This document shows positions 8,730 to 16,956 of a DNA stretch of 62,342 nt, piece by piece. Both the position numbers and the translations under genes were made by a program. Location of the stretch: positions 1 to 62,342 of the forward strand of contig NZ_JAJLRA010000032.1 of assembly GCF_020991365.1 (NCBI RefSeq). The letters are read 5' to 3'. Under the pieces are notes generated by a model. It was given only the letters and a program-made list of their open reading frames with translations, had not been told where the DNA came from and ran no database searches. The stretch's first letter is position 1; each line of letters starts with the position of its first letter. The DNA comes from Streptacidiphilus sp. ASG 303. Lineage in GTDB: Bacteria; Actinomycetota; Actinomycetes; Streptomycetales; Streptomycetaceae.

Positions 8730-9632
8730 TCACGCGGCCGGTGCGGGCGCCTCCAGGAGCAGGCCGGCGACGGTGCGGGCGCCCGCCGCGCCGAGGAGGA
8801 CGGAGTAGTGGTTGGTGCCGGGCGCGGCGAGGACGGTGACGCGGGCGGGGTCGAGGCCGGCGGCGGCGAGCCGGTCGGCGTCGTACATGCCCTGGGGCTG
8901 GTCCAGCAGGCCGCGCTCGGCCCGGAGCAGGACGGCCGGGCAGGGCAGCGCGTGGACGGCCGCGGCCGCCTCGCGGTCGAGGAGGACCTGCGCGCCGTCG
9001 GTGCGCACGGCCTCCTCCACGCAGGAGGAGCGCAGTTCGGGCTCGGTGCCGGTGAGGTCGCGCTGGAGGTAGGCGTCGAGCCGGGCGGTCCACAGGTCGT
9101 CGTGGAGGGCGGGGTGCCGCCGCCAGAACTCCCGGTAGGCGTCGCGGGAGGGGAAGGCCATGGACAGACGGGCCATGGCGGGGCCGAGGACGGCGGCGAG
9201 GGCGTCCTCCTCGGCGGTGCCGGGCGGGAGGGGGAAGCTGACGGCGCCGTCGACGAGGACCAGCCGGCCGGCCCGGCCGGGGTGGCGGACGGCGAGGAGC
9301 GCGGCGACCCAGGCGCCCATGGAGTGTCCGGCGACGACCGCGCCGTCCAGGCCGAGGTGGTCGAGGACGGCGGCGGCGTCGTCGGCGTGGCGGGCGAGGC
9401 CGTAGGGGCCGGCGGCGTCGCGGCTGCCCGCGCGGCCGCGCAGGTCGGGGGCGACGAGGGCGGCCCGGCCGGCGAGCTGCTCGGCGACCTCGCCCCAGGA
9501 GAGGCCGTTGGCGGTGATGCCGTGCAGGGCGAGGACGGTGGGGGCGGCCGGGTCGGCGGCGGGCCAGCGGAGCACGGCGAGCTCGCCGCCGGGGACGGGG
9601 ACGCGCAGTTCCTCGGGACGGGTGGCGGTCAT
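8730..9632 (-). CDS. Alpha/beta hydrolase at the end of the liv operon
   Basis: The 300-residue product is an alpha/beta-fold hydrolase: oxyanion-loop ALHGIT near residue 37, nucleophile elbow GHSMGAW with Ser104, and the late histidine in APGTNHYSVL. Esterase, lactonase and amidase are all possible. Its ATG overlaps the livM stop as ATGA, so it is translationally coupled to the ABC importer, an unusual partner that suggests the imported solute or a derivative is an ester, lactone or amide. The product ends in an Ala/Pro tail. The start MTATRPEELRVPV follows directly from the coupling. Confidence 0.88.
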   Translation of the reverse strand: MTATRPEELRVPVPGGELAVLRWPAADPAAPTVLALHGITANGLSWGEVAEQLAGRAALVAPDLRGRAGSRDAAGPYGLARHADDAAAVLDHLGLDGAVVAGHSMGAWVAALLAVRHPGRAGRLVLVDGAVSFPLPPGTAEEDALAAVLGPAMARLSMAFPSRDAYREFWRRHPALHDDLWTARLDAYLQRDLTGTEPELRSSCVEEAVRTDGAQVLLDREAAAAVHALPCPAVLLRAERGLLDQPQGMYDADRLAAAGLDPARVTVLAAPGTNHYSVLLGAAGARTVAGLLLEAPAPAA

Positions 9633-10840
9633 GCGGTGGTGCCTCCGGCGGTTCGGTCGGCGGTCTGGTCGGGCTGGTCTGTCCGGTCGGCGGACCGGCC
9701 GGAACGCTCCGGCCGGGCGGACCGGCCCGAGCGGGCGGCCCTGGCCTCGCGGATGCGGGCCGGCAGGCGCACGGCGCCGCCGGGCAGCAGGTAGACGACG
9801 GCGACGAAGAGGGCGCCGAGGAGGAAGAGCGGCTGGGAGAGCGGGACGCGCAGGACGGCGGGCAGGCCCCGGACGGCGTCGGAGTTCGCGAGGTCGCCGA
9901 GCCGGTGGTCCGCCCAGGTGTAGAGGACGCCGCCGAGGAGCGGGCCCCAGCGGGTGCCCGAGCCCCCGAGGACGACCATGACGAGCAGGGACAGGGTGAA
10001 GTCGGAGGTGGCCGCCTGGGGGGTGGCCCCTCCCGAGACCAGAAGGTAGACCACGCCTCCGACGGCGGCCAGGGCCGCGGCGAGGACGAAGGCCGCCAGT
10101 TTGAACCCGTGGGGCCGCAGGCCCAGCACCTCCACCCGGCGCTCGTTCTCCCGGATGCCCTCCCAGACGCGGCCGGCGGGCGAGTGGACGGCGCGGTGGA
10201 CGACGACGAGGGTCAGCACCAGGTAGCCGAGGGCGATCCAGTACAGGTTCGCGGTGTTCCCGATGCCGACGAGGGCGCCGGGCAGCCGGTCGGCGGGGAC
10301 GGACCGGCCCTCCTCGCCGCCGGTGAGCCCGCCGGGGTCGCGCTGCACGAGGATCGACCCGGCCTGGGCGAAGGCGAGGGTCACCATGGAGAAGCCGATG
10401 CCGGTGACGCGCAGGCTCACCGAGCCCAGCAGGAGGGCGAGCAGCACCGCGAAGGCCGTGCCGAGCAGAGCGGCGGGGAGCAGCCCGAGGTGGAGCTCCA
10501 GCATGGCGATGTCGGTGGCGTACAGGCCGGCGGCGAACCAGAGGGCGTGGCCGAAGGAGAGCAGTCCGGTGCGGCCGAGGAGCAGGTCGTATCCGGTGGC
10601 GAGGGCGCCGAAGACCATGCACAGGGCGAGGAGCTGGAGGCTTCCGGGGCTGCCGGGGGGGCCGTCGAGCAGCCCGGGCAGCGGCAGGGTGCTGAAGGGC
10701 GCGGTGAACAGGAGGAGCAGGACGGCGGCGGGCCACCAGCGGGCGGCGCGGCGCAGGGGGGAGGGTCCGGCGGAACCGGCTGCGGAGGCGTCGTCGGCGG
10801 GGTTGTCGGTGGGTGCCTGCATGATGGTCCCGGTGGTCAT
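9629..10840 (-). CDS. livM: Branched-chain-type ABC permease LivM
   Basis: The 403-residue product is the LivM-type inner-membrane permease, with multiple hydrophobic helices and conserved stretches GYDLLLGRTGLLSFGHALWFA, given here as key block GRTGLLSFGHA, and LGGSGTRWGPLLGG. It would pair with LivH to form the translocation channel. ATGA overlaps couple it to livH upstream and to the hydrolase gene downstream. The last 45 residues are an Arg/Ser/Asp-rich low-complexity tail encoded by CCGGTCGGC-like repeats and are not expected in the family. Confidence 0.9.
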   Translation of the reverse strand: MTTGTIMQAPTDNPADDASAAGSAGPSPLRRAARWWPAAVLLLLFTAPFSTLPLPGLLDGPPGSPGSLQLLALCMVFGALATGYDLLLGRTGLLSFGHALWFAAGLYATDIAMLELHLGLLPAALLGTAFAVLLALLLGSVSLRVTGIGFSMVTLAFAQAGSILVQRDPGGLTGGEEGRSVPADRLPGALVGIGNTANLYWIALGYLVLTLVVVHRAVHSPAGRVWEGIRENERRVEVLGLRPHGFKLAAFVLAAALAAVGGVVYLLVSGGATPQAATSDFTLSLLVMVVLGGSGTRWGPLLGGVLYTWADHRLGDLANSDAVRGLPAVLRVPLSQPLFLLGALFVAVVYLLPGGAVRLPARIREARAARSGRSARPERSGRSADRTDQPDQTADRTAGGTTA

Positions 10841-11739
10841 GCGGGCCTCCCGGCGGCTCCTGCGGCGGCCAGGCCGCGCGGGCGGACCAGCAGCAGGACG
10901 GCGAGGAGCACGACGACGGAGAGGTCGCCCAGCCCGGCGGCGGTGTAGTAGTTGGCGAACTGCTGGACGAGGCCGACGGCGACGGAGGCGGCGGCGGCCC
11001 CGGTGACGGAGCCCATGCCGCCCATGACGACGACGACGAACGCGAAGATGAGCAGCGAGGTGCCCTGCCCGGGGCTGACGGAGCCGAAGTAGAGGCCGCC
11101 CAGGGCGCCGGCGAGGGCGGCCGCGGCGCCGCCGATGGCGAAGACGAGGGTGAAGGCCTTGCGGACGTCGATGCCCAGGGCGGTGACCATGGCCCGGTCC
11201 TCGACGCCGGCGCGGACGACGAGGCCGTGCCGGGTGCGGCCGAGGAAGAGCCGGAGGACGACGAGGACGGCGGCCGCGGCGGCGACGAGGACGAAGCGGT
11301 CGGCGGGGACGGCGGCGCCGAGCAGGCGGACGGTGTCGGAGAGCGCGGCGGGCTTGGGGAAGGGGCGGGCGTCGGCGCCCCAGACGGCCATGAGCAGGGC
11401 GGGGACGGCGAGTCCGACGCCGACGGTGGCGAGGACCTGCTCACGGGGGCGGGTGTAGAGGGGGCGGATGAGCGCGAGTTCCAGCAGGACGGCGGCCGCG
11501 GTGCCCACGGCGGTGCCGAAGAGGACGGAGAGGAGGAAGCCCGCGCCGTCGGGGCCCGCGCCGGGGAGGTGGCCGTCGGCGGCCCACCAGGTGGCGTAGG
11601 CGCCGACGGAGAGCAGCGCGCCGTGGGCGAAGTTGAGCACGTCCATCAGGCCGAAGATCAGCGACAGTCCGGAGGCGACGAGGAAGTAGAGCGCACCCAG
11701 GCCGAGGCCGGTGAGGGTGAGCAGGACGACGGTGTCCAT
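10837..11739 (-). CDS. livH: Branched-chain-type ABC permease LivH
   Basis: The 300-residue product is the LivH-type permease. The N-terminal ASGLSLIFGLMDVLNFAHG block and the C-terminal VVMGGMGSVTGAA loop, which contacts the ATPase, are family hallmarks. Its ATG overlaps the livF stop by one base (TGATG), and its own stop overlaps livM by four bases, so the order livK-livG-livF-livH-livM is read as a tightly coupled unit. Confidence 0.92.
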   Translation of the reverse strand: MDTVVLLTLTGLGLGALYFLVASGLSLIFGLMDVLNFAHGALLSVGAYATWWAADGHLPGAGPDGAGFLLSVLFGTAVGTAAAVLLELALIRPLYTRPREQVLATVGVGLAVPALLMAVWGADARPFPKPAALSDTVRLLGAAVPADRFVLVAAAAAVLVVLRLFLGRTRHGLVVRAGVEDRAMVTALGIDVRKAFTLVFAIGGAAAALAGALGGLYFGSVSPGQGTSLLIFAFVVVVMGGMGSVTGAAAASVAVGLVQQFANYYTAAGLGDLSVVVLLAVLLLVRPRGLAAAGAAGRPA

Positions 11740-12548
11740 CAGGGGCGGGCCTCCTGGGGGGCTGCTGCGGGGTGGCGGCCGACGCCGAGGAGGCGGCGGG
11801 CGGCCTCGGCGTCCTCCAGCAGGTCGGCGGTGGCGCCGCGGTGGGCGGTGCGGCCGTCGGCGAGCACGGTGCAGCCGCCCGCCAGGCGGCGCACGACCGC
11901 GAGGTTCTGCTCGACCAGCAGGACGGGCACGGCCTCGGCGGCGCGCTCCAGCACCTGGGCGACCTCGGTGACGACCCTGGGGGCGAGGCCCTTGGTGGGC
12001 TCGTCGGCGATGACCAGGCGGTTGCGGTTGAGGAGGGTCCGGCCGATGGCGACCATCTGCTGCTGGCCGCCGGAGAGGGTGCCGGCGGGCTGCCGGGCGC
12101 GCTGCCTCAGTTCGGGGAAGAGGCCGTGCACGAGCGCGTAGTCGGGGTCGGGGTCGCGTTCGGCGAGGCGGAGGTTCTCGGCGACGGTGAGGGCGGCGAA
12201 GACCCCGCGGTCCTCGGGGGCGTAGCCGACGCCGCGGCGGACCACGGCGTGGGTGGGCAGGTGCACGGTCTCCTCGCCGCCGAGGCGGACGCTGCCGGTG
12301 CGCGGCACCAGGCCGAGGACGGCCCGGACGGTGGTGGTCTTGCCGGCGCCGTTGCGGCCGAGCAGGGCGGTGACGCCGGCGGGGGCGACGTCGAGGTCGA
12401 CGCCGTGCAGGACGTGCCGGCCGCCGATGACGACGCGCAGGTCGCGGACGGAGAGGAGGGGCTCCGCGGCCGCCTCCCCGGAGGGGGACGGCGGCTGTGC
12501 GGAGGGGCCCCCGGACGGCGCCGGGGAGGGTGTCGCGGGGGGTGTCAC
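11739..12548 (-). CDS. livF: Branched-chain-type ABC ATPase LivF
   Basis: The 269-residue product is an ABC ATPase of the LivF type: Walker A GRNGAGKTT, Q-loop region APEDRGVF, signature LSGGQQQM and Walker B LVIADEP followed by TKGLAP. The LivF-like APEDRG and the short length separate it from LivG. I place the start at a GTG overlapping the livG stop (GTGA). This adds a 25-residue Pro/Ser-rich leader before the first strand; a start inside that leader cannot be excluded. Confidence 0.9.
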   Translation of the reverse strand: MTPPATPSPAPSGGPSAQPPSPSGEAAAEPLLSVRDLRVVIGGRHVLHGVDLDVAPAGVTALLGRNGAGKTTTVRAVLGLVPRTGSVRLGGEETVHLPTHAVVRRGVGYAPEDRGVFAALTVAENLRLAERDPDPDYALVHGLFPELRQRARQPAGTLSGGQQQMVAIGRTLLNRNRLVIADEPTKGLAPRVVTEVAQVLERAAEAVPVLLVEQNLAVVRRLAGGCTVLADGRTAHRGATADLLEDAEAARRLLGVGRHPAAAPQEARP

Positions 12549-13357
12549 AGTGCCTCCCCGAGGTAGGCCTGCTGGACGGTGGCGTCGGCCGTCACCGCGG
12601 CGGGCGTGTCGAGGGCGAGCAGGGTGCCGTGGTGCATGACGGCCAGCCGGTCGGCGAGGCCGAGCAGGACGTCCATGTGGTGCTCCACCATGAGGACGGT
12701 CCGGCCCTGGTCGCGGTGGACGGAGCGGATGAGGTCGGTGAGGGCGGGGACCTCCTCGGCGGAGACGCCGGCCATGGGCTCGTCGAGGAGGATCAGCCGA
12801 GGTTCGCCGACCAGGAGCACGGCGAGCTCCAGCTTGCGCTTCTCGCCGTGGGAGAGGGCACCGGCGAGGGTGCCGGACCGGTGGGCGAGGCCGGTGCGCC
12901 CCAGGGTCTCGGCGACCTGCCGGTCGTACCGGCCGGCGCGCCGCCAGATGCGGTGGGAGCCGCCGCCCGCCGCCTGGGCGGCGAGGCGGACGTGGTCCGC
13001 GACGGTCATGCCCGGCCACAGGGAGGAGGTCTGGAAGGTGCGGCCGAGACCGCGGCGGGCGCGGGCGTGGACGGGCTCGGCGGTGACGTCGACGCCGTCG
13101 AGCTCGACCGAGCCGGCGGTGGCGGCGGTGATCCCGGAGACCAGGTTGAACAGGGAGGTCTTGCCGGCGCCGTTGGGGCCGATGAAGGCGACGAACTCGC
13201 CCTCGGCGACCTCCAGGGAGACGTCCTCGACGATGGTGGCTCCGCCGACGGCCCAGCCGAGCCCGCGCAGCCGCAGGACGGGGGCCGCGGCAGGGGCTCC
13301 GGCGGTGGCTCCGGCGGGGGCCGCCGCGGCGACCGCGGCGGCTGCGGGGTCGGCCAC
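12545..13357 (-). CDS. livG: Branched-chain-type ABC ATPase LivG
   Basis: The 270-residue product is the LivG-type ATPase: Walker A GPNGAGKT at residues 60-67, GRTFQTSSLWPGMTV, signature LSHGEKRKLE and Walker B LILLDEPMAGVS. The signature has His in place of the usual Gly, as in several LivG-like proteins. A 27-residue Ala/Pro/Gly-rich N-terminal extension precedes the domain. It begins 4 bp after livK and overlaps livF. Confidence 0.92.
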   Translation of the reverse strand: MADPAAAAVAAAAPAGATAGAPAAAPVLRLRGLGWAVGGATIVEDVSLEVAEGEFVAFIGPNGAGKTSLFNLVSGITAATAGSVELDGVDVTAEPVHARARRGLGRTFQTSSLWPGMTVADHVRLAAQAAGGGSHRIWRRAGRYDRQVAETLGRTGLAHRSGTLAGALSHGEKRKLELAVLLVGEPRLILLDEPMAGVSAEEVPALTDLIRSVHRDQGRTVLMVEHHMDVLLGLADRLAVMHHGTLLALDTPAAVTADATVQQAYLGEAL

Positions 13358-13360
13358 CGG

Positions 13361-14599
13361 TCAGCCCGCCGTCTTCGCGACCGGCGGGGCGACCTCGTCC
13401 GGGCCGAGCACCCTGGCCACCGACGGCCTGGCGGCGGCGCCGCTGCCGGTCAGCTTCACCTGGAACATCGGCTGGAGCAGCGCGTGGTCCTCGGCGCGGA
13501 CGGTGAGCCGGCCCTTGACGCCGTCGAAGGACCAGCCCTCCAGGGCCTTCACCAGGGCGTCGGTGTCGGCGGTGCTGCCCTTGGCGGCCTCGACGGCGTG
13601 GACGGCCATCTGGGCGGCGGTGAAGCCGTCGGGGGTGAAGAGGTCGGCCTTGGCGCCGGCCTTCTGCAGGGCGGCGTCCATGGCCTTCTCCACGGGGGTG
13701 CCGGCGGCGTCCGCGAAGTAGTGGTTGAGGAAGGAGATCTTCTCGCCGGCGGCGCCGAACAGCGGGTAGGAGGCGGCGAGGTCGAGGCCGGTGACGACCT
13801 TGGTGGAGCCGAAGACGCCCTGCTGGTCGAGCGAATGCCACAGGGCGGGGGCGGTGTCGCCGGCCCACGCCACGAAGAGCAGGTCCGGCCTGGCGGCCCT
13901 GGCCTGCTTGGCGAAGGGGGTGAGGTCGGTGGCGCTCGGGGGCGCGAGCACCGAGCCCACGGAGGCGCCCTCGCCGCCGAGGACGGCCTTGACGGCGGCC
14001 ACGTTGGCCTGTCCGAAGGCGCTGTCCTGGGCAAGGACGGTGACCTTGCGGCCCTTGGCGTCGCCGACGAAGGAGGCGGCGGTGCGGATGTCCTGGTAGC
14101 TCTGCCGGCCGGAGCGGAAGGTGTACTTGTTGATGCCGGTGACCTGGTCGGCGGCGGCGGGCCCGCTGATGAACAGGACCTTGTTCTGGGCGGCGATGGG
14201 GGCCAGCTGCAGGGCGACGCCGGAGGCGGTGGACCCGGCGAGGATCCTGTAGCCCTTGCCGATGAGGCCCTTCGCCTCGGAGACGGCCTTGGCGGGGTCG
14301 CCCGCGTCGTCCTGCTCGGCGACCTCGACCGGGTGGCCGTCGACCTTCCCGGTGCCGTGGGTGGCGTAGTCGAGGCCGGCCCTGAAGCCCTCTAGGTACT
14401 GCTTTCCGTAGGCGGCGAGCGGACCGGTGCGGGAGTAGACGAGGCCGATCCTGACGGGGGCCTTCGCCGCGTCGCCGCCGTCCGTGGTGGATCCGGCGGT
14501 GCCGGCCTTGGCGCAGCCCGCCGCGAGGAGGGTGGTCGCGGCGAGGGCCGCCAGGGTCAGGGTGCGGGCGGGTCTGCGGGGGCGGCGGGACTGAGGCAT
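13361..14599 (-). CDS. livK: ABC solute-binding lipoprotein LivK-type
   Basis: The 412-residue product is a type 1 periplasmic-binding-fold protein anchored as a lipoprotein (LLAAGC, predicted lipidated Cys29). [17 protein letters not shown] opens the mature domain, and IAGST-like [16 protein letters not shown] belongs to the ligand-binding core. These proteins bind amino acids, amides, aromatic acids or short acyl compounds. It is first in the importer operon and divergent from a CoA-transferase, so the ligand may be an organic acid rather than leucine. The upstream 290-bp gap must hold both divergent promoters. Confidence 0.9.
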   Translation of the reverse strand: MPQSRRPRRPARTLTLAALAATTLLAAGCAKAGTAGSTTDGGDAAKAPVRIGLVYSRTGPLAAYGKQYLEGFRAGLDYATHGTGKVDGHPVEVAEQDDAGDPAKAVSEAKGLIGKGYRILAGSTASGVALQLAPIAAQNKVLFISGPAAADQVTGINKYTFRSGRQSYQDIRTAASFVGDAKGRKVTVLAQDSAFGQANVAAVKAVLGGEGASVGSVLAPPSATDLTPFAKQARAARPDLLFVAWAGDTAPALWHSLDQQGVFGSTKVVTGLDLAASYPLFGAAGEKISFLNHYFADAAGTPVEKAMDAALQKAGAKADLFTPDGFTAAQMAVHAVEAAKGSTADTDALVKALEGWSFDGVKGRLTVRAEDHALLQPMFQVKLTGSGAAARPSVARVLGPDEVAPPVAKTAG

Positions 14600-14889
14600 G
14601 GTGACCGGCTCCTGTGGCGGCTGCGGTGGCGTGGTGGCTGCCGGAACCGTAGGAGGAGCCCGCCGCCGCGGACATGTGGCCGGATACCGCTTCACCGCCC
14701 GGAGTTGTGTGGACGGCCGCCATGGAAGGCGGGCACGGGCCGCGGGAAGGGTGGTCATGGCCGGAAGACCGGGAACCGGACGGCACACCGGACCGGCACG
14801 CCGGACGGACCCGCCCGGCGTACCCGCCCGGCGGAACGGGCCGGCGGAACGGGCCGGCCGATCGGACCCGGGGGAGCGAGAGGAACGCG

Positions 14890-15654
14890 ATGGACAAGGT
14901 CCTGCACTCGGCCGCGGACGCGGTGGCGGACATCCCCGACGGAGCACTGCTGGCCGTCGGCGGCTTCGGGCTGTGCGGCATCCCGTCGACGCTGATCGGC
15001 GCGCTGGCCGCGGCGGGCACCGGAGGCCTGCGGGTGGTCTCCAACAACTGCGGCGTGGACGACTGGGGGCTGGGCCTGCTGCTGCGGGCCGGCCGGATCG
15101 TACGGATGACCTCGTCGTACGTCGGCGAGAACAAGGAGTTCGCCCGCCAGTACCTCTCCGGGGAGCTGGAGGTGGAGCTCACCCCGCAGGGCACCCTCGC
15201 CGAGCGGCTCCGGGCCGGCGGCGCCGGCATCCCCGCCTTCTTCACCCCCGCCGGTGTGGGCACCCAGGTCGAGGAGGGCGGCCTGCCGTGGCGGTACGCG
15301 CCCGACGGCAGCGTGGCGGTGGCCTCGCCGCCGAAGGAGGTGCGGGAGTTCGGCGGCCGCCGCTACCTGCTGGAGGAGGCGATCACCGCCGACTTCGCCC
15401 TGGTCCGGGCCGAGGTCGCCGACCGGCACGGCAACTGCTCCTTCCACGCCGCGGCCCGCAACTTCAACCCGCTGTGCGCCACCGCCGGCCGGATCACGCT
15501 GGTGGAGGCGGACCGCATCGTGGAGCCGGGCGAACTGCCGCCGGACGCCGTGCACCTGCCGGGGGTGTACGTGGACCGGGTGGTCCCGGCCGACCCGTCC
15601 GACAAGCGCATCGAGCGCCGCACCGTGCGCCCCGCCGCCCTCCAGGAGGTCTGA
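14890..15654 (+). CDS. scoA: CoA-transferase subunit A (3-oxoacid type)
   Basis: The 254-residue product is the alpha subunit of a family I CoA-transferase, with the CoA-site signature [14 protein letters not shown] near residues 22-35 and the [12 protein letters not shown] and [14 protein letters not shown] blocks. The heterodimer swaps CoA between succinyl-CoA and a 3-oxoacid such as acetoacetate or 3-oxoadipate. The ATG is preceded by GAGAGGAA at good spacing. The B subunit gene starts 2 bp after the stop. The region ahead of the start is CCGGC-rich repeat. Confidence 0.92.
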   Translation: MDKVLHSAADAVADIPDGALLAVGGFGLCGIPSTLIGALAAAGTGGLRVVSNNCGVDDWGLGLLLRAGRIVRMTSSYVGENKEFARQYLSGELEVELTPQGTLAERLRAGGAGIPAFFTPAGVGTQVEEGGLPWRYAPDGSVAVASPPKEVREFGGRRYLLEEAITADFALVRAEVADRHGNCSFHAAARNFNPLCATAGRITLVEADRIVEPGELPPDAVHLPGVYVDRVVPADPSDKRIERRTVRPAALQEV

Positions 15655-15656
15655 CC

Positions 15657-16400
15657 GTGCCCGCGAACGCCGCCGCACCCGCCGCAAACGCCGCCCCTGC
15701 CGTCCCTGCCGCCGCGGACGCGTCCGCCCCCGCCGCCGGGTCCGCCGCCGGGGCCGCCGCGCCGCTCGACCGCGACGCGCTGGCGGCCCGCGCCGCCCGG
15801 GAGCTGCGCGACGGACAGTACGTGAACCTCGGCATCGGCCTGCCGACCCTGATCCCCAACCACCTGCCGCCGGGCGTGCAGGTGGTGCTGCACTCGGAGA
15901 ACGGCATCCTGGGCGTCGGCCCGTACCCGCAGGAGGGCGAGGAGCACCCGGACCTGGTGAACGCGGGCAAGGAGACCGTGACCACCGCGCCCGGCGCCGC
16001 CTACTTCGACTCGGCGCTCTCCTTCGGCATGATCCGGTCCGGCCGGATCGACGTCTCGGTGCTGGGCGCGATGCAGGTCTCCGCCCGCGGCGACCTCGCG
16101 AACTGGATGATCCCGGGCAGGAGCGTCAAGGGGATGGGCGGCGCGATGGACCTCGTCCACGGCGCACGACGGCTGATCGTGGTGATGGAGCACACCGCCC
16201 GCGACGGCTCCCCCAAGATCGTGGAGGAGCTGGACCTGCCGGCCACCGGCCGGGGCGTGGTCGACCGCATCGTCACGGACCTGGCCGTCATCGACGTCAC
16301 CCCGGAGGGTCTGCGGCTGGTCGAGACCGCACCGGGGGTGACGGAGGATCAGGTGCGGGCGGCCACCGGCGCGCGCCTCCTGGAGCGCGCTCCCTGCTGA
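15657..16400 (+). CDS. scoB: CoA-transferase subunit B (3-oxoacid type)
   Basis: The 247-residue product carries the catalytic SENG motif of family I CoA-transferases (Glu81 in [12 protein letters not shown]), which forms the glutamyl-CoA thioester, plus [15 protein letters not shown] and the [14 protein letters not shown] block. I start it at the GTG two bases after scoA; this gives an Ala/Pro-rich 36-residue N-terminal extension not expected in the family. An internal start near residue 37 would restore normal length, but no clear ribosome site shows there. A strong hairpin follows the stop. Confidence 0.92.
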   Translation: MPANAAAPAANAAPAVPAAADASAPAAGSAAGAAAPLDRDALAARAARELRDGQYVNLGIGLPTLIPNHLPPGVQVVLHSENGILGVGPYPQEGEEHPDLVNAGKETVTTAPGAAYFDSALSFGMIRSGRIDVSVLGAMQVSARGDLANWMIPGRSVKGMGGAMDLVHGARRLIVVMEHTARDGSPKIVEELDLPATGRGVVDRIVTDLAVIDVTPEGLRLVETAPGVTEDQVRAATGARLLERAPC

Positions 16401-16422
16401 CGCCCTCCGCCCACCGACCGCA

Positions 16423-16450
16423 ACCGGACGTCCCCACGGGGGCGTCCGGT
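16423..16450 (+). terminator. Terminator after scoB
   Basis: ACCGGACG and CGTCCGGT form a perfect 8-bp stem that is extended by CCCC/GGGG beyond a single bulged T, with a tight ACG loop. It starts 22 bp after the scoB stop and is a convincing intrinsic-type terminator. Confidence 0.75.
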
Positions 16451-16956
16451 CGTGTGTTCTCCGGGTTCCCGACGGGGGCCGCCTCCGGGGGCGGAACGGG
16501 GAGGCGTCAGGGTTCCCCGGGGGTGCGCCGGGGGCGCGCTCCGGGGCGTCCGCGGCTCCCCGGGGGCGGAAGGTTTCGCGAATATCACGGGCACGGGCGC
16601 ATACGCCCCGCCCTTCGTTAAATCTTCACCATGGCAGGGCCGTCCTCGCCCCAACCGGTTGCGATCAAGCCTCGGCCGCCGCAACAGTGGGCGGCGAAGA
16701 GAGACGGCATCGCGGAGAACGACACAGTTCGACCGAAAGGCTCTGGGGGGAAGCGGAGTCGTCCGTCCCGGCACCGCGCGCCGGGCGGGGGGATGGTCCC
16801 GGGCCGCCGAGGCGGCCCGGGGGGGTCACGGGCCCGTGGGGGCATCGGTCCGTGGCCGCGTCCGGGCATGTCCGCATGCCCGCGAGTCCTGCTGTTCCGG
16901 CAACCCCTGGGCACCGTGACGACGGGCGCCGTGCGCCCGTGGGGGGAGAAGCCGAC
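16451..16956. promoter_or_regulatory. Long leader region of cslA with strong hairpin
   Basis: This 506-bp gene-free region precedes cslA. An AT-rich patch at 16611-16640 (TTCGTTAAATCTTCACC) is the likeliest promoter or structured-RNA area. At 16798-16821, CCCGGGCCGCC and GGCGGCCCGGG form a perfect 11-bp hairpin with a 2-nt loop, 136 bp before the start codon, which could attenuate transcription. I considered a c-di-AMP riboswitch but could not match its conserved core. Confidence 0.4.

Noticed and set aside
16600-16956. c-di-AMP (ydaO) riboswitch before cslA
   Set aside because: Some purine-rich stretches look suggestive, but I could not match the conserved core or pseudoknot pairing.
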